From: JBMYYR01 sp965243605
Lineage (GTDB): Bacteria; Bacteroidota; Bacteroidia; Flavobacteriales; CAJXXR01
NCBI GenBank assembly: GCA_965243605.1
Contig: CBDEVQ010000123.1
Location: 1-64,000, forward strand
DNA: 64,000 bases
Direction of reading: 5' to 3'
Positions 1-8,423 of this stretch are shown here, piece after piece; within the stretch, counting starts at the first letter, position 1, and each line of letters starts with the position of its first letter. Position numbers and translations under genes: made by a program. The notes under the pieces are model-generated. The model was given only the letters and a program-made list of their open reading frames with translations. It was not told the DNA's origin and did no database searches.

Positions 1-113
1 ATAAATACTTGTAAAATTACGATATCAATCAATTAACTTTACATTGTAATTTGATGCTATAGGCTTAATATCTATTTCTAATTAGATTAATTTTATTCCA
101 TTTGGAAAAATAT

Positions 114-251
114 ATGCTAATTGTTACCAAAAATAATTTTAGGATGATAAAAATCATTACTCAAGGTAATACAGATGATACATATACTCTTGCAAGTAAA
201 CCTACAGATATTAAGAAAGGTGAATTCTCTCCCCAATTAATAGAACATTAA
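114..251 (+). CDS. possible 45-residue peptide
   Basis: This is a short open frame with in-frame ATGs at 114 and 144 that ends 24 bases before the next gene. A purine-rich GGAAAAA lies before the first ATG. The peptide has no recognisable domain. The second ATG is part of a near-palindrome, ATGATAAAAATCAT (144-157), of the CRP/FNR type found upstream of other accessory genes in this window. The stretch may therefore be a promoter region rather than a gene. Function is unknown. Confidence 0.25.
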   Translation: MLIVTKNNFRMIKIITQGNTDDTYTLASKPTDIKKGEFSPQLIEH

Positions 252-275
252 CAACAGATTTATTATAAGAATTAC

Positions 276-1328
276 ATGAAAAAACTTTATAGCGCTGCAG
301 CTAATAAAACTAAACATAAGAAAATCTCAACAAAAAAAGGAAAACAAAATAAACAACGAAGAAAATACGACCCCACTAGAAGGCCAATTTACTCGAATGG
401 ACAAAAGGAATTTAAAGAAGGGAAAACTGTTATTGCACCAGAGAACTTATGTTTATTGGATAAGACTGAGGATTGCTTAACTTTTTTCAAGGAACTCCGA
501 AGCCAAAAAAACATTTTCAAAGAAAACTATCAATGTTATACTAGGATTTCATTAGTTAATGTTAAACTTATTGATTACAGTACTATTTGTGTGTTTCGTG
601 CAATAATTGAAGAATTACGAGTTAAAAGAATTGTAATACATGGTAGCTTACCGGTTGATCAGCAATGTGAAAAAGTAATCCGGGAATCAGGTTTACTGAC
701 AACATTTCTTGATGATGCAGGTAAACGATTCCCTAAAGGTGTAAAATCAGATTTTTTATTTTTGGAAAAAGGATCGCATTCTCTTTCGGCTACTGAAAAT
801 GTAAGGATTAGTACAACTGTTCAAAATATAATGCTTCATTTAACTAATGTTAAGAAACATTGTCCTGCATTAAGAACTATTTTACTTGAAATTTGTGGTA
901 ATACGATTGAATGGAGCGATGCGATTCATAAACAATGGATATTAGGAGTTAATTATGAGGAGAATCAAGTTGTCATTACTATCACAGATGTTGGTATGGG
1001 TATATTAAATAAATTACATCGAAATTTTGGAAAAATAATTAGTGACTTGTTAACTGTGAAAAAAAATGATGAAATTTTGAAAGGTGCTTTTATTAAAAAA
1101 TATGGTTCAACATCTACAGAAACCAATCGTAATAAAGGACTACCTGCAATAAAGGGAAGTTTTAATGATGGGTTAATAAAAAATTTGAAAGTACTTACAA
1201 ATAATGTAATTTTGCATTTTGATGATGATATTAATTCAAGAGTGTTGAATGATGGCACTAAATTTAATGGAACATTTTATAGATGGGTCGTAACAAAAGA
1301 TTCATTAACAAAAAAACGAAAAATATGA
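276..1328 (+). CDS. STAS-like plus GHKL-type ATPase protein
   Basis: The protein has 350 residues. A very basic N-terminal tail (about residues 1-38) precedes a STAS-like alpha/beta segment (about 55-150). The C-terminal half looks like a histidine-kinase-type ATPase: an N-box with E205 and N209 (LLEICGN), a DVGMG motif at 238-242, a glycine turn NKGLP near 286-290 and a final GT-containing strand. There is no obvious dimerisation/phosphoacceptor helix, so it is not a classical sensor kinase. The stop codon overlaps the ATG of the next gene (ATGA), so the two products are probably made together. Anti-sigma/STAS partner-switching systems pair the same folds; that this operon works that way is inference. 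The island setting next to an integrase suggests an accessory, possibly defensive, role. Confidence 0.7.
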   Translation: MKKLYSAAANKTKHKKISTKKGKQNKQRRKYDPTRRPIYSNGQKEFKEGKTVIAPENLCLLDKTEDCLTFFKELRSQKNIFKENYQCYTRISLVNVKLIDYSTICVFRAIIEELRVKRIVIHGSLPVDQQCEKVIRESGLLTTFLDDAGKRFPKGVKSDFLFLEKGSHSLSATENVRISTTVQNIMLHLTNVKKHCPALRTILLEICGNTIEWSDAIHKQWILGVNYEENQVVITITDVGMGILNKLHRNFGKIISDLLTVKKNDEILKGAFIKKYGSTSTETNRNKGLPAIKGSFNDGLIKNLKVLTNNVILHFDDDINSRVLNDGTKFNGTFYRWVVTKDSLTKKRKI

Positions 1329-1738
1329 GTGTTTTATACGTATCAAAATATACAGAATTCCCTGGTCTTAGGCATTGCTCTATTAGTGATTTTTCTGGTG
1401 AGGATTACTATCATAATATATTAAATGAGGCATTTTTCTTAGCTACCCAAAATAAGGAGATTTTAACTATTAATTTAGATAACACTGCTGGATTTGCACC
1501 ATCATTTCTTGATGAAACTTTTGGTAATTTAATTTATGACTTTGGAATCGATTTGGTTCAAAAGAATATTAAACTAATATCTGAAGATGAACCATACTTA
1601 ATTAATTTAATTAAGAACGAAACTTTTATTCAATGGGAAGAAAGGCGTAAAAAAAATATAACTCCTAAAAAAACAGAAGATCATAAGTCATGGCATCGTT
1701 ATGATAATAATAAGTATATAATGGTAAAAAATCAATAA
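1325..1738 (+). CDS. DUF4325 STAS-like protein
   Basis: The protein has 137 residues, counted from the ATG at 1325 that overlaps the upstream TGA; an earlier in-frame start at 1283 would lie inside the upstream gene and is less likely. The segment GFAPSFLDETFGNL (about residues 60-73) matches the signature of the DUF4325 family, which is described as STAS-like and is often found next to or fused with HATPase domains. The tail is rich in Lys and Asn and looks disordered. It is the middle gene of a three-gene operon and is probably the binding partner of the ATPase encoded just upstream. Its biochemical role is not known. Confidence 0.65.
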   Translation: MSVLYVSKYTEFPGLRHCSISDFSGEDYYHNILNEAFFLATQNKEILTINLDNTAGFAPSFLDETFGNLIYDFGIDLVQKNIKLISEDEPYLINLIKNETFIQWEERRKKNITPKKTEDHKSWHRYDNNKYIMVKNQ

Positions 1739-1740
1739 CA

Positions 1741-2214
1741 ATGGAATTTTCATCATCAGACATAATAAATATAATTAATATCATTGTAACAACAGCTACA
1801 ACTATTATTATTGTTGTTATTGTTACAAAAAAGATAACAGATGATAGAGTTTTGAAAAATCACTTAATTAGTGAAATAAACGGCATTAGATTGGAATATA
1901 GAGATTTCCTGAAAAACATAAGTACTGGTAAGATCACTCCTAAAACAGTTTCACCATGGTTTAAGTTAATGAATATTAAGACTCAAGATTTAATGATGTT
2001 AATTGAGGAGAAATATAAAATTGATAAATCTGTTTTATCACCATTTCAACTAGAATTATTAATGCTTATCACAGAAATGGATGAATTTAATTCAGCTTAT
2101 AGTTCAAATGATGCAATATCACTTAACCCCTCATCCTTAAATAGAATAATAAAGTTTCAACAGAATTACTCGAATCGCTTTAATAAATTAATTGTTAGCA
2201 TTAATGATAATTAA
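1741..2214 (+). CDS. small membrane-anchored protein of the STAS/ATPase operon
   Basis: The protein has 157 residues and begins two bases after the previous stop, so it is the third gene of the operon. A single hydrophobic helix (about residues 9-28, rich in Ile, Val and Thr) is followed by a helical region without Cys. I recognise no family. The topology suggests an inner-membrane anchor with a cytoplasmic helical domain of about 125 residues. In context it may be the membrane effector or sensor for the ATPase/DUF4325 pair; that is inference only. Confidence 0.6.
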   Translation: MEFSSSDIINIINIIVTTATTIIIVVIVTKKITDDRVLKNHLISEINGIRLEYRDFLKNISTGKITPKTVSPWFKLMNIKTQDLMMLIEEKYKIDKSVLSPFQLELLMLITEMDEFNSAYSSNDAISLNPSSLNRIIKFQQNYSNRFNKLIVSINDN

Positions 2215-2268
2215 CATTCCGCTCTGAATGTATCGTCCTAAAATAGGCTTACACATAAAAAAATATTT

Positions 2269-2299
2269 AATGCCTGGAATTTAACTTCTGGGCATTTTT
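2269..2299 (+). terminator. terminator of the three-gene operon
   Basis: AATGCC pairs with GGCATT around an imperfect inner stem, followed by a T-run. It closes the operon that ends at 2214. The 280 bases after it, up to the next likely start at 2580, are AT-rich and hold nothing I can identify. Confidence 0.6.
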
Positions 2300-2579
2300 G
2301 TTATATACAAAATTAGATGTTTTATAGTTAAGACTCAAATGTGGTCTTTTTGGATAATAAGTATTTATCGAATCTTTAATTAATACTTGTAACTCCCTAT
2401 ACAATTATAGATTAAAAACTCTTGCTATAAAATCAATATACGAATCATTTAACAGCAGATTAAAGGATCCATTTATTGGAGCTTAGTTCTTTGCTTTCAT
2501 TGTGTTCAAATGGGAACAAATAATCATATTGTTAAGCTCTCATTTGAACAGTGAAGAAAAAATTGTGTGTATAAAAGAA

Positions 2580-3071
2580 ATGAACAATGAACAATCTGAC
2601 ATTGTATATATTTATATTTTCCTATTAGCTGCAGCTTATATGTATATCCAAAGATTTCTTATTCTTGGTTTTGAAAAATTTGGTCGTAACTGGATCGATG
2701 AGGCAAGACTAAAATCATCTAAGAAACTGCTTTTAGCTAAATATGAAGTAAGCAATATTCCGTCTTTGAATGAACAGATTGATCAATTTCGTATTATTAT
2801 AGAACAAACCCTGAAGCTATATAGGCTTTCTAATGAGCAAATGCATTTATTACGAGAAGCAAAGAATGGTAAAATTGATCGAGAATATGTAAATGTTTAC
2901 ATAAATGAATTACAATCAGCCCCACACAAAATTAATTATCTAGAAGAGCTGAATAAAGGCAGATTGTTACGTATGAAAATTAATGGGTATGATATTACAT
3001 TCTTAGGTGAATTGGTAATTTCCAATTCAGTTGAAGAAATCCTAGACAACATTAAGAACCAAAAACCCTAG
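2580..3071 (+). CDS. unknown single-pass membrane protein
   Basis: The likely product has 163 residues from the ATG at 2580; the frame is open back to a GTG at 2502, but that start would place a long polar stretch before the membrane helix. A hydrophobic helix (about residues 10-27, rich in Ile, Leu, Ala and Tyr) is followed by a mostly helical, charged domain. No family is recognised. Its 3' end overlaps the 3' end of the opposing integrase gene by 20 bases. The position between the operon and the integrase makes it probable island cargo. Confidence 0.55.
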   Translation: MNNEQSDIVYIYIFLLAAAYMYIQRFLILGFEKFGRNWIDEARLKSSKKLLLAKYEVSNIPSLNEQIDQFRIIIEQTLKLYRLSNEQMHLLREAKNGKIDREYVNVYINELQSAPHKINYLEELNKGRLLRMKINGYDITFLGELVISNSVEEILDNIKNQKP

Positions 3072-4278
3072 AAACCTGATTAATTAATTCTTTATCATCT
3101 ACTTTGTCATACAGCATTAGAGTTTCTATCTTTTTTATACCAGTTATCTTCATTACTGCTTTGTAAGTCATTCCTCTTTGCAAAGCTAGGGTTATAAATG
3201 TTCGTCTTGCTGTATGACTTGAAATAAGCTCCCATTTCTCATAAATAGCTATATCCTTTTCTGTTCCACGATAAACCGTTTTTTTAACTAGGTCATTAAT
3301 ACCAACTATTTTACAAGCTTCTTTAATGTACTCATTAAACTTCTGATTAGTTATTTTGGGAATGGTCCATTCATATTTATCTAACAAAGCCTTTAATCTT
3401 GGATTAGCATCTACAGGAATATAAGAGAAGCTTTCTGTTTTTTCAGCTCGCTTGATGATCATACCGGCTTTGTAGTCTGCAATTTCAAAAACAGAATAAT
3501 CTGAAAAACGTTGTCCTGAGAAACAACCAATACAAAATAGATCTTTAGCTCTGTTTAAATAATCATGATCGAAATCAAAATTGTAAAGCAACATTAATTC
3601 GTCATAACTTAAAGCAACTGTATCAGCTTCTCGTTTGAATTTCTTAAAATCTTGAAACTTTTCATTGTTATGAAATTCCTTTTTTAAAGCCCATTGCATA
3701 AGTGTTTTCACAAAACCAATGTATCTACCCACTGTATTGTCAGAATGCTTTAAAACATTGTATGAGAACTCTAAATAATCATTGTAGAATGTATCATCTA
3801 CATCTTCCCACTTTAGTTTTTTCTTTCGGTGTTTTTCAAACTTCTCCAGACACCCTTTTACGTGTTTGTATTTCTTGATGGTTTCAGGAGTAATTGTTTT
3901 GGATCTCGTTTTCTCATCAATCATGATTTGATAACCTTCGAGTACCTGGATACGTTTTGTTTTCTTTACTGGAGATTTCGTTCCATTCTTAAACTTATTA
4001 AGTTGGTCACGTACATATTTAGTAGTTAATTTAACATCATTCATTTTAGCATTATGAACAATTGTATTAAATTCGTTTTCAAGACGATTTAATTCTATTT
4101 CAATATGTATAAAATTGGAATTACCTCGTTTAGAAATAGGTCTTTGTTTATTGTAATCCCAATCTTCTGGATTAATTGATAAACCTGTTCCGTATTTTAA
4201 GGGTTTCCCTTCAATCTGTACTCTAAGAAGTATTAACGATTCTAAAGCTTTCTTATCTCTGATATAAAACATACGCAA
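3052..4278 (-). CDS. tyrosine recombinase / phage-type integrase
   Basis: The protein has 408 residues, full length for the Bacteroidota type with an N-terminal arm-binding domain, a SAM-like core-binding domain (about 105-205) and a catalytic domain. Catalytic residues are visible: Arg in GQRFSDY, the HTARR box (His and Arg) and the nucleophile Tyr in LMLYDKV near the C-terminus. Such enzymes move genomic islands and conjugative elements by recombining short att sites. The gene sits next to a tRNA-like 3' end on its 5' side (4436-4452), which fits an island boundary with the cargo to the left. Its 3' end abuts an accessory gene. The same arrangement recurs at 14.16 kb with a decayed integrase end. 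Confidence 0.95.
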   Translation of the reverse strand: MRMFYIRDKKALESLILLRVQIEGKPLKYGTGLSINPEDWDYNKQRPISKRGNSNFIHIEIELNRLENEFNTIVHNAKMNDVKLTTKYVRDQLNKFKNGTKSPVKKTKRIQVLEGYQIMIDEKTRSKTITPETIKKYKHVKGCLEKFEKHRKKKLKWEDVDDTFYNDYLEFSYNVLKHSDNTVGRYIGFVKTLMQWALKKEFHNNEKFQDFKKFKREADTVALSYDELMLLYNFDFDHDYLNRAKDLFCIGCFSGQRFSDYSVFEIADYKAGMIIKRAEKTESFSYIPVDANPRLKALLDKYEWTIPKITNQKFNEYIKEACKIVGINDLVKKTVYRGTEKDIAIYEKWELISSHTARRTFITLALQRGMTYKAVMKITGIKKIETLMLYDKVDDKELINQVSRVFGS

Positions 4279-4290
4279 ATATAATAAAGC

Positions 4291-4310
4291 GGGGCAAGAT
4301 TCGGGGCAAG
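4291..4310. promoter_or_regulatory. paired GGGGCAAG repeats upstream of the integrase
   Basis: Two copies of GGGGCAAG start 12 bases apart (4291 and 4303) just upstream of the integrase start. Short direct repeats beside an integrase gene are typical arm-type binding sites; a role in expression of the gene is the alternative. This rests on pattern only. Confidence 0.3.
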
Positions 4311-4435
4311 AAATATGTTATTTCTTTTATCTCTATCAAGATAGCATTAAGTACAAGAAGACTGTATATCAATAAAAACAAGGAGTTAACGAACATACGC
4401 ATTCATACAAAAGATAATTCAAGGAATGAAAAACA

Positions 4436-4452
4436 ATTCCCTCCGACTCCAC
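4436..4452 (+). other. candidate attachment site: tRNA/tmRNA 3' end remnant
   Basis: ATTCCCTCCGACTCCAC resembles the distal T-stem, acceptor strand and discriminator region of a tRNA-like gene on the plus strand. No matching 5' acceptor strand or D/anticodon arms precede it, so it is not an intact gene. A strong terminator begins four bases later, as expected for a stable RNA gene. Islands that integrate into a tRNA or tmRNA 3' end leave exactly this kind of duplicate at the far end, next to the integrase. The intact gene would lie left of the window. The assignment to tmRNA rather than a tRNA is a guess. Confidence 0.4.
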
Positions 4453-4455
4453 ACA

Positions 4456-4506
4456 ACAAAAGGCTTATTTTTAAGAATTTACTCTTCTTAAAAATAAGCC
4501 TTTTGT
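4456..4506. terminator. strong bidirectional-looking terminator
   Basis: A 22-bp perfect stem (ACAAAAGGCTTATTTTTAAG and its complement) with a 7-base loop is followed by a T-run. It directly follows the tRNA-like 3' end, which supports that reading. It can also stop leftward transcription towards the integrase. Confidence 0.8.
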
Positions 4507-4588
4507 TTTTTTTAATAATTAATGACAGACTCACTATTTAGATGGGAAATGTCAATTCGAGTGTTTTTTGACATCAGAAACAAAAATA

Positions 4589-4748
4589 TATCGAGAACTA
4601 TTTAATGGATAATAACTTTTGATTATACAATAACCTCTGATGATTTCACACACTCCTAACCCCCGTATATTCTATTTCTTCCAATAAATGAACAAGCTTA
4701 TCCCGTCAAAATTAAGTTTAAGGGAATGAAGAAGTGAAATGGCGCTTC
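4589..4748. repeat. direct repeat A, copy 1
   Basis: Two blocks (4589-4664 and 4673-4748) recur almost unchanged at 5220-5294 and 5317-5392. The second copy carries an extra short palindromic segment, CCCCTCTCAAGAGGGG, between the blocks. The gene-free stretch 4507-6236 consists largely of such repeats and of shorter recurring pieces ending in GCGATAGCGTCA. I see no credible coding frame in it. Confidence 0.85.
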
Positions 4749-5219
4749 GACGAAGGAGAAGAATGAATGATCTTTTACAAAAAGTAAAGATCCAGTGGAT
4801 CTTTAAATGAATGAAACGGCGGTAGCCTAAAGCCTGTAACTTCGAGAATGAACGTTGCGCAGCATAAACCTTATTTTGACTTGATTTTTTTTCGTTTCCT
4901 TTTTTTGATTAAGCAAAAAAGAGGAAAATCATAGCGATAGCGTCACAGTAAAACAATAAAACATCTTATTATTCTCAATACAACCCCATTACACCCCATA
5001 AAACCATTCCTACAATATTTCATAAAATCATACCGCTACGTTATCACTAGGATTTTCATTTCTTTTGCTTGTCCAAAAGAAACGGAAACAAAGAAAACGA
5101 CACTTTTTGAAGGCATTCTTTACTTTCGTAAAGACCATATTCGATTTCCTGAATTCCTTCCAAGGTTTCAGGAATTCTTAACGGAAATCAAATATTATAC
5201 TGACAAAAAGATTTTAATG

Positions 5220-5392
5220 TATCGAGAACTATTTAATGGATAATAACTTTTGATTATACAATAACCTCTGATGATTTCACACACCCCTAACCCCTCTCAA
5301 GAGGGGAAGTATATCGTATTTCTTCCAATAAATGAACAAGCTTATCCCGTCAAAATTAAGTTTAAGGGAATGAAGAAGTGAAATGGTGCTTC
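5220..5392. repeat. direct repeat A, copy 2
   Basis: This is the second copy of the composite repeat at 4589-4748, with an internal palindrome CCCCTCTCAAGAGGGG at the block junction. The last 76 bases (5317-5392) match 4673-4748 with only isolated changes. Confidence 0.85.
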
Positions 5393-5407
5393 ATAACATG
5401 AGAAGAA

Positions 5408-5641
5408 AAGACTGGATTTTGACTTTGTAAAATCTTCGTTTATTATCGACATTCAGGTAAATATATGTTCTATCAAAGAAAACCTTTAGTAAAACTTTGA
5501 AGCTAAGAACTTGTTCGAAGATCACAAAGCTGCACTTAAGGGATTCGACGATAGGTTATAGATTTTCATGGAAGTCTTGATTTTTTTTCGTTTCCTTTTT
5601 TTTATCAAGAATAAAAAAGGAAAATCACAGCGATAGCGTCA
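5408..5641. repeat. direct repeat B, copy 1 (234 bp)
   Basis: This stretch matches 5906-6139 over its full 234 bases with few differences, ending in the shared tail CACAGCGATAGCGTCA. The tail also occurs, with small changes, near 4930 and 5700. No open frame or transposase is associated with it. It may be the remnant of a non-autonomous mobile element or a duplicated intergenic block. Confidence 0.9.
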
Positions 5642-5905
5642 AAGTAAAACAAAAAAACACCTATAAAACAGACAATAAAATGAATAAAAAAAGAGGGAAA
5701 TCATAGCGATAGCGACACACTATAACCATAATATTGCTTATTATACCTCGACGCTATAGCCGCTTTGGCTATTTCTTTTTGCATTGCCAAAAAAGAAATC
5801 AAAAACGCTAGTCAAAATAAGGTCTTTCCGATGGAACATTCTCTTTCGGCACTCCGGGCTACCTCTTTCCTGACGTCAAGACGCCACTGCGTGCCTTCGT
5901 TCTCT

Positions 5906-6139
5906 AAGACTGGATTTTGACATTACAAAATCTTCTTTTATTATCGACATTCAGGTAAATATATGTTCTATCAAAGAAAACCTTTAGTAAAACTTTGAAG
6001 CTAAGAACTTGTTCGAAGATCACAAAGTTGCACTTAAGGGATTCGACGATAGGTTATAGATTTTCATGGAAGTCTTGATTTTTTTTCGTTTCCTTTTTTT
6101 TATCAAGAATAAAAAAGGAAAATCACAGCGATAGCGTCA
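5906..6139. repeat. direct repeat B, copy 2 (234 bp)
   Basis: This is the second copy of the 234-bp repeat at 5408-5641. It ends about 100 bases before a T9SS protein gene, whose promoter lies just downstream. Between the two copies, 5750-5905 is unrelated sequence with several short inverted pieces. Confidence 0.9.
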
Positions 6140-6195
6140 CGAAATAACAATAAAGAAAACCTCATAAAACCATTTAAACAGACAAATAACATGTC

Positions 6196-6226
6196 TTGAT
6201 ACATAATTGTTTTATTAATACATTTG
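6196..6226 (+). promoter_or_regulatory. Bacteroidota-type promoter of the LRR protein gene
   Basis: TACATTTG at 6219-6226 fits the -7 consensus TAnnTTTG, and TTG at 6196-6198 sits about 20 bases upstream, as expected for the -33 element. The start codon of the next gene follows 10 bases later. Confidence 0.5.
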
Positions 6227-6236
6227 CATTCGAATA

Positions 6237-7142
6237 ATGAAAAAACTAAAAATGATGAGATTTAAACTTTTATTAATTTTTGCCTCTGCATTCCTTACAT
6301 CAGCTGTAAAAGCGCAAAAAACGTATGTTCCAGATGATAACTTTGAACAGAAACTTATAGACTTAGGCTACGACAACATATTAGATGACAGTGTATTAAT
6401 AGCAAACATAGATACCGTTACCATTTTAGATTTACAGCAACTTTTAATTGAGGACCTCACTGGAATAGAAAACTTTACATCTTTAAAAGGGTTAACGTGT
6501 TATCATAACAACATAACAACTATTGATCTTTCAAATAACTTAAACTTAAGGTTTTTTGGTTTATCATATAGTGATCTTACCGATATTGATTTATCTAACA
6601 ATACACAATTGGATGGTTTAGGTCTAGATGCAACCGATTTAATACATTTAAATTTATCAAACAACATCAACTTAAAGAATATATCCTTACAGAACAATCA
6701 TGATTTGATTTCTGTAAACTTAGCCAATAACCATAACGATAGCCTGGAAGTGGTTTATGTAACGGATTCGCCCGCATTAATTTGTGTACAGGTAGATGAT
6801 ACAACTAATTTGGATAGTGATGTTTGGCTTGTTCCCCAACCCATGTTGTTGCCACATCCTATTTTGAGCGAAGATTGCGAAAACATTATTGGTTTAGAAG
6901 AGGAAATCGGAAATTCATTTGAGTTATTCCCGAATCCAACATCAAACCTTATTACCGTGGAATTAGAAGAGTCTGTTTCTTATAAGATATACTCTATTCT
7001 AGGAAAAGAGGTCTTACTGTCAGGGGTTTTACAAAAGGGAAATAAGACCTTAGACTTAGCCGATTTGGACAATGGAATGTATACCATTCAAATGACAAAT
7101 GAACACGGTTTAACAACAACCAAGAAGATCATAAAGCAATAA
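6237..7142 (+). CDS. secreted leucine-rich-repeat protein with T9SS sorting domain
   Basis: The protein has 301 residues: a signal peptide (about 1-26, ending near AVKAQ), a conserved YVPDDNFEQKLIDLGYD opening and short LRR units of about 20 residues with LxxIDLSNN cores (about 75-190). A C-terminal type A sorting domain starts at LFPNPTSN and ends KKIIKQ. It is exported across the outer membrane by the type IX system and probably stays on the cell surface. The protein at 25710-26924 is a longer paralogue with the same opening. The ligand is unknown; repeats of this type usually mediate binding. Confidence 0.9.
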   Translation: MKKLKMMRFKLLLIFASAFLTSAVKAQKTYVPDDNFEQKLIDLGYDNILDDSVLIANIDTVTILDLQQLLIEDLTGIENFTSLKGLTCYHNNITTIDLSNNLNLRFFGLSYSDLTDIDLSNNTQLDGLGLDATDLIHLNLSNNINLKNISLQNNHDLISVNLANNHNDSLEVVYVTDSPALICVQVDDTTNLDSDVWLVPQPMLLPHPILSEDCENIIGLEEEIGNSFELFPNPTSNLITVELEESVSYKIYSILGKEVLLSGVLQKGNKTLDLADLDNGMYTIQMTNEHGLTTTKKIIKQ

Positions 7143-7166
7143 CAACGATACTGTATTATTTTCTGA

Positions 7167-7198
7167 AAGCCTGCACTTAAACCGTGTAGGCTTTTTTT
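7167..7198 (+). terminator. terminator
   Basis: AAAGCCTGCAC pairs with GTGTAGGCTTT and a T-run follows. It ends the LRR protein gene at 7142. Confidence 0.75.
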
Positions 7199-7223
7199 GT
7201 TTATCGATACGTATAGATGGCAA

Positions 7224-7352
7224 CTATTTATTAAAGCGATTCCATTCTTCCAACTCTTCTTTTTTTCGGCGTTTTTCTTTTAAAAGATCACGTAGAACTC
7301 GAACCACCTGAAATCCTAAAATTAGAATAAGTCCATAAAAAATAATTGTCAT
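7224..7352 (-). CDS. 42-residue membrane peptide
   Basis: The product has one membrane helix (about residues 2-19, MTIIFYGLILILGFQVV) and a strongly charged C-terminal helix rich in Lys, Arg and Glu. It lies 21 bases downstream of a lipoprotein gene on the same strand, so the two are probably co-transcribed. Its small size and N-in or C-in anchor with a charged tail resemble many small bacterial membrane peptides. No family was recognised. Confidence 0.55.
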   Translation of the reverse strand: MTIIFYGLILILGFQVVRVLRDLLKEKRRKKEELEEWNRFNK

Positions 7353-7373
7353 GCTTTTCTTTTTAATAAGACT

Positions 7374-7910
7374 TTATTGCCATTCGTTTGGATTTTCAAT
7401 ACGTACGTGGTCTATTTTTCCATTGGTAATAGTATATGTTTCATTCAAATCTTGAGTATTGTATACTTCCCCATTAAATGTTGCGTTTATGGTATTATTC
7501 TCAACGCCTTTAATCTTCAAATTTAGGGTTGAAAATTTTAGTATTTTCAAATTTGGAGCATCATAAATTGTGGTGATTAATCCACTAACATATGGAGGAT
7601 TATAATCTGAATTCAATGAAATATCATGCCCTATAAAATCTTGAAGGTAGCTATCTTCTGGTAAATGAATTGTAATGACACTAGTATAATGTGAACTATC
7701 AGAATCGATTAACAACTGAGGCTCTCCTCCAAAAACACTTAGTCTTCTTATTTCTGCATTACTGAAAAGCGAATAGGTATATTCTGTTTCTGTTAAAAAC
7801 TCTACATTTCCGACTTTACAGTATACTCGACCACTTGTATCTATATTGGATTCATCACTACAAGAGAATAAACAAATATTAATGAGTATAAATATTATTA
7901 TCTTTTTCAT
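7374..7910 (-). CDS. lipoprotein of unknown function
   Basis: The protein has 178 residues. The N-terminus is a lipoprotein signal with the lipobox LFSC at about residues 14-17, so the mature protein should be lipid-anchored. The rest is rich in Thr, Ser and Asn and alternates hydrophobic positions as in a beta-sandwich. No family was recognised. It is the first gene of a two-gene unit with the small membrane peptide downstream. Confidence 0.75.
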   Translation of the reverse strand: MKKIIIFILINICLFSCSDESNIDTSGRVYCKVGNVEFLTETEYTYSLFSNAEIRRLSVFGGEPQLLIDSDSSHYTSVITIHLPEDSYLQDFIGHDISLNSDYNPPYVSGLITTIYDAPNLKILKFSTLNLKIKGVENNTINATFNGEVYNTQDLNETYTITNGKIDHVRIENPNEWQ

Positions 7911-8041
7911 TTGGTTTTATCTATAATTGGTTCAATATTCAAATATACATTTTAAAGAAGAGTATACAATTCATTGAGTTTGGCTTTAATGATTTTGTTA
8001 TTATGAGTTGTTATGACATTATTGGCTATAAATTCTATACT

Positions 8042-8321
8042 TTATATAACACTATTAATTTTATCTCTTATTAATTTAAGATAGTCATTCGAAACATTAA
8101 AGCACATTTGTCTAGTATTAATTAATATTCTTCCATCTAATTTATTACGATAAATAGTTAATTTCTCATGAGGTTTAGAATAATTTTTCCAAAAACTCAC
8201 ATCATAAATCTTCTTAATTTCACATGGTTTTAAATAATGACCAATTGCCAAAATAGTAACCTTAAATCCTTGGTTTGTAGGATTTGATTTTTTAGGCCGA
8301 ATCTTAATGGGTATAGGAATA
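8042..8321 (-). pseudogene. 3' remnant of an unknown gene
   Basis: The frame is open without a stop from the 90-bp repeat at 8322-8411 down to 8042, but there is no ATG. The only starts are weak, such as TTG at 8251. The translated piece has the look of real protein (for example KIRPKKSNPTNQGFKVTIL). The simplest reading is that arrival of the repeat-flanked cassette to the right removed the 5' part of this gene. A short product of 69 residues from the TTG start remains possible. Confidence 0.4.
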
Positions 8322-8411
8322 TTTGAAACAATAAGATCCTTTAGGAAGTATACAAGAAAATAGGATAAAGTTTTTTGATTAAAAAAACACCTCTCATTAC
8401 TGAAAGGTGCT
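8322..8411. repeat. 90-bp direct repeat, left copy
   Basis: About 77 of 90 positions match 9461-9550. The two copies have the same orientation and bracket the SRPBCC/HxlR gene pair. The right end of each copy contains a stem with CACCTCTCATTACTG. No inverted ends or transposase are visible, so this looks like a cassette border or a tandem duplication scar. Confidence 0.85.
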
Positions 8412-8415
8412 TTTT
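8384..8415 (-). terminator. terminator of the SRPBCC gene
   Basis: AAAACACCT pairs with AGGTGCTTTT around CTCATTACTGAA. Read on the minus strand, the hairpin and T-run follow the SRPBCC stop by about ten bases. Confidence 0.65.
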
Positions 8416-8423
8416 ATATAGTT

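Noticed and set aside
2502..2579. Upstream GTG start for the gene ending at 3071
   Set aside because: It adds a polar stretch before the membrane helix; the ATG at 2580 fits better.
4420..4452. An intact tRNA gene at the island end
   Set aside because: No 5' acceptor strand, D-arm or anticodon arm precedes the 3' end-like sequence, and the local stem GGAAT/ATTCC has the wrong loop.
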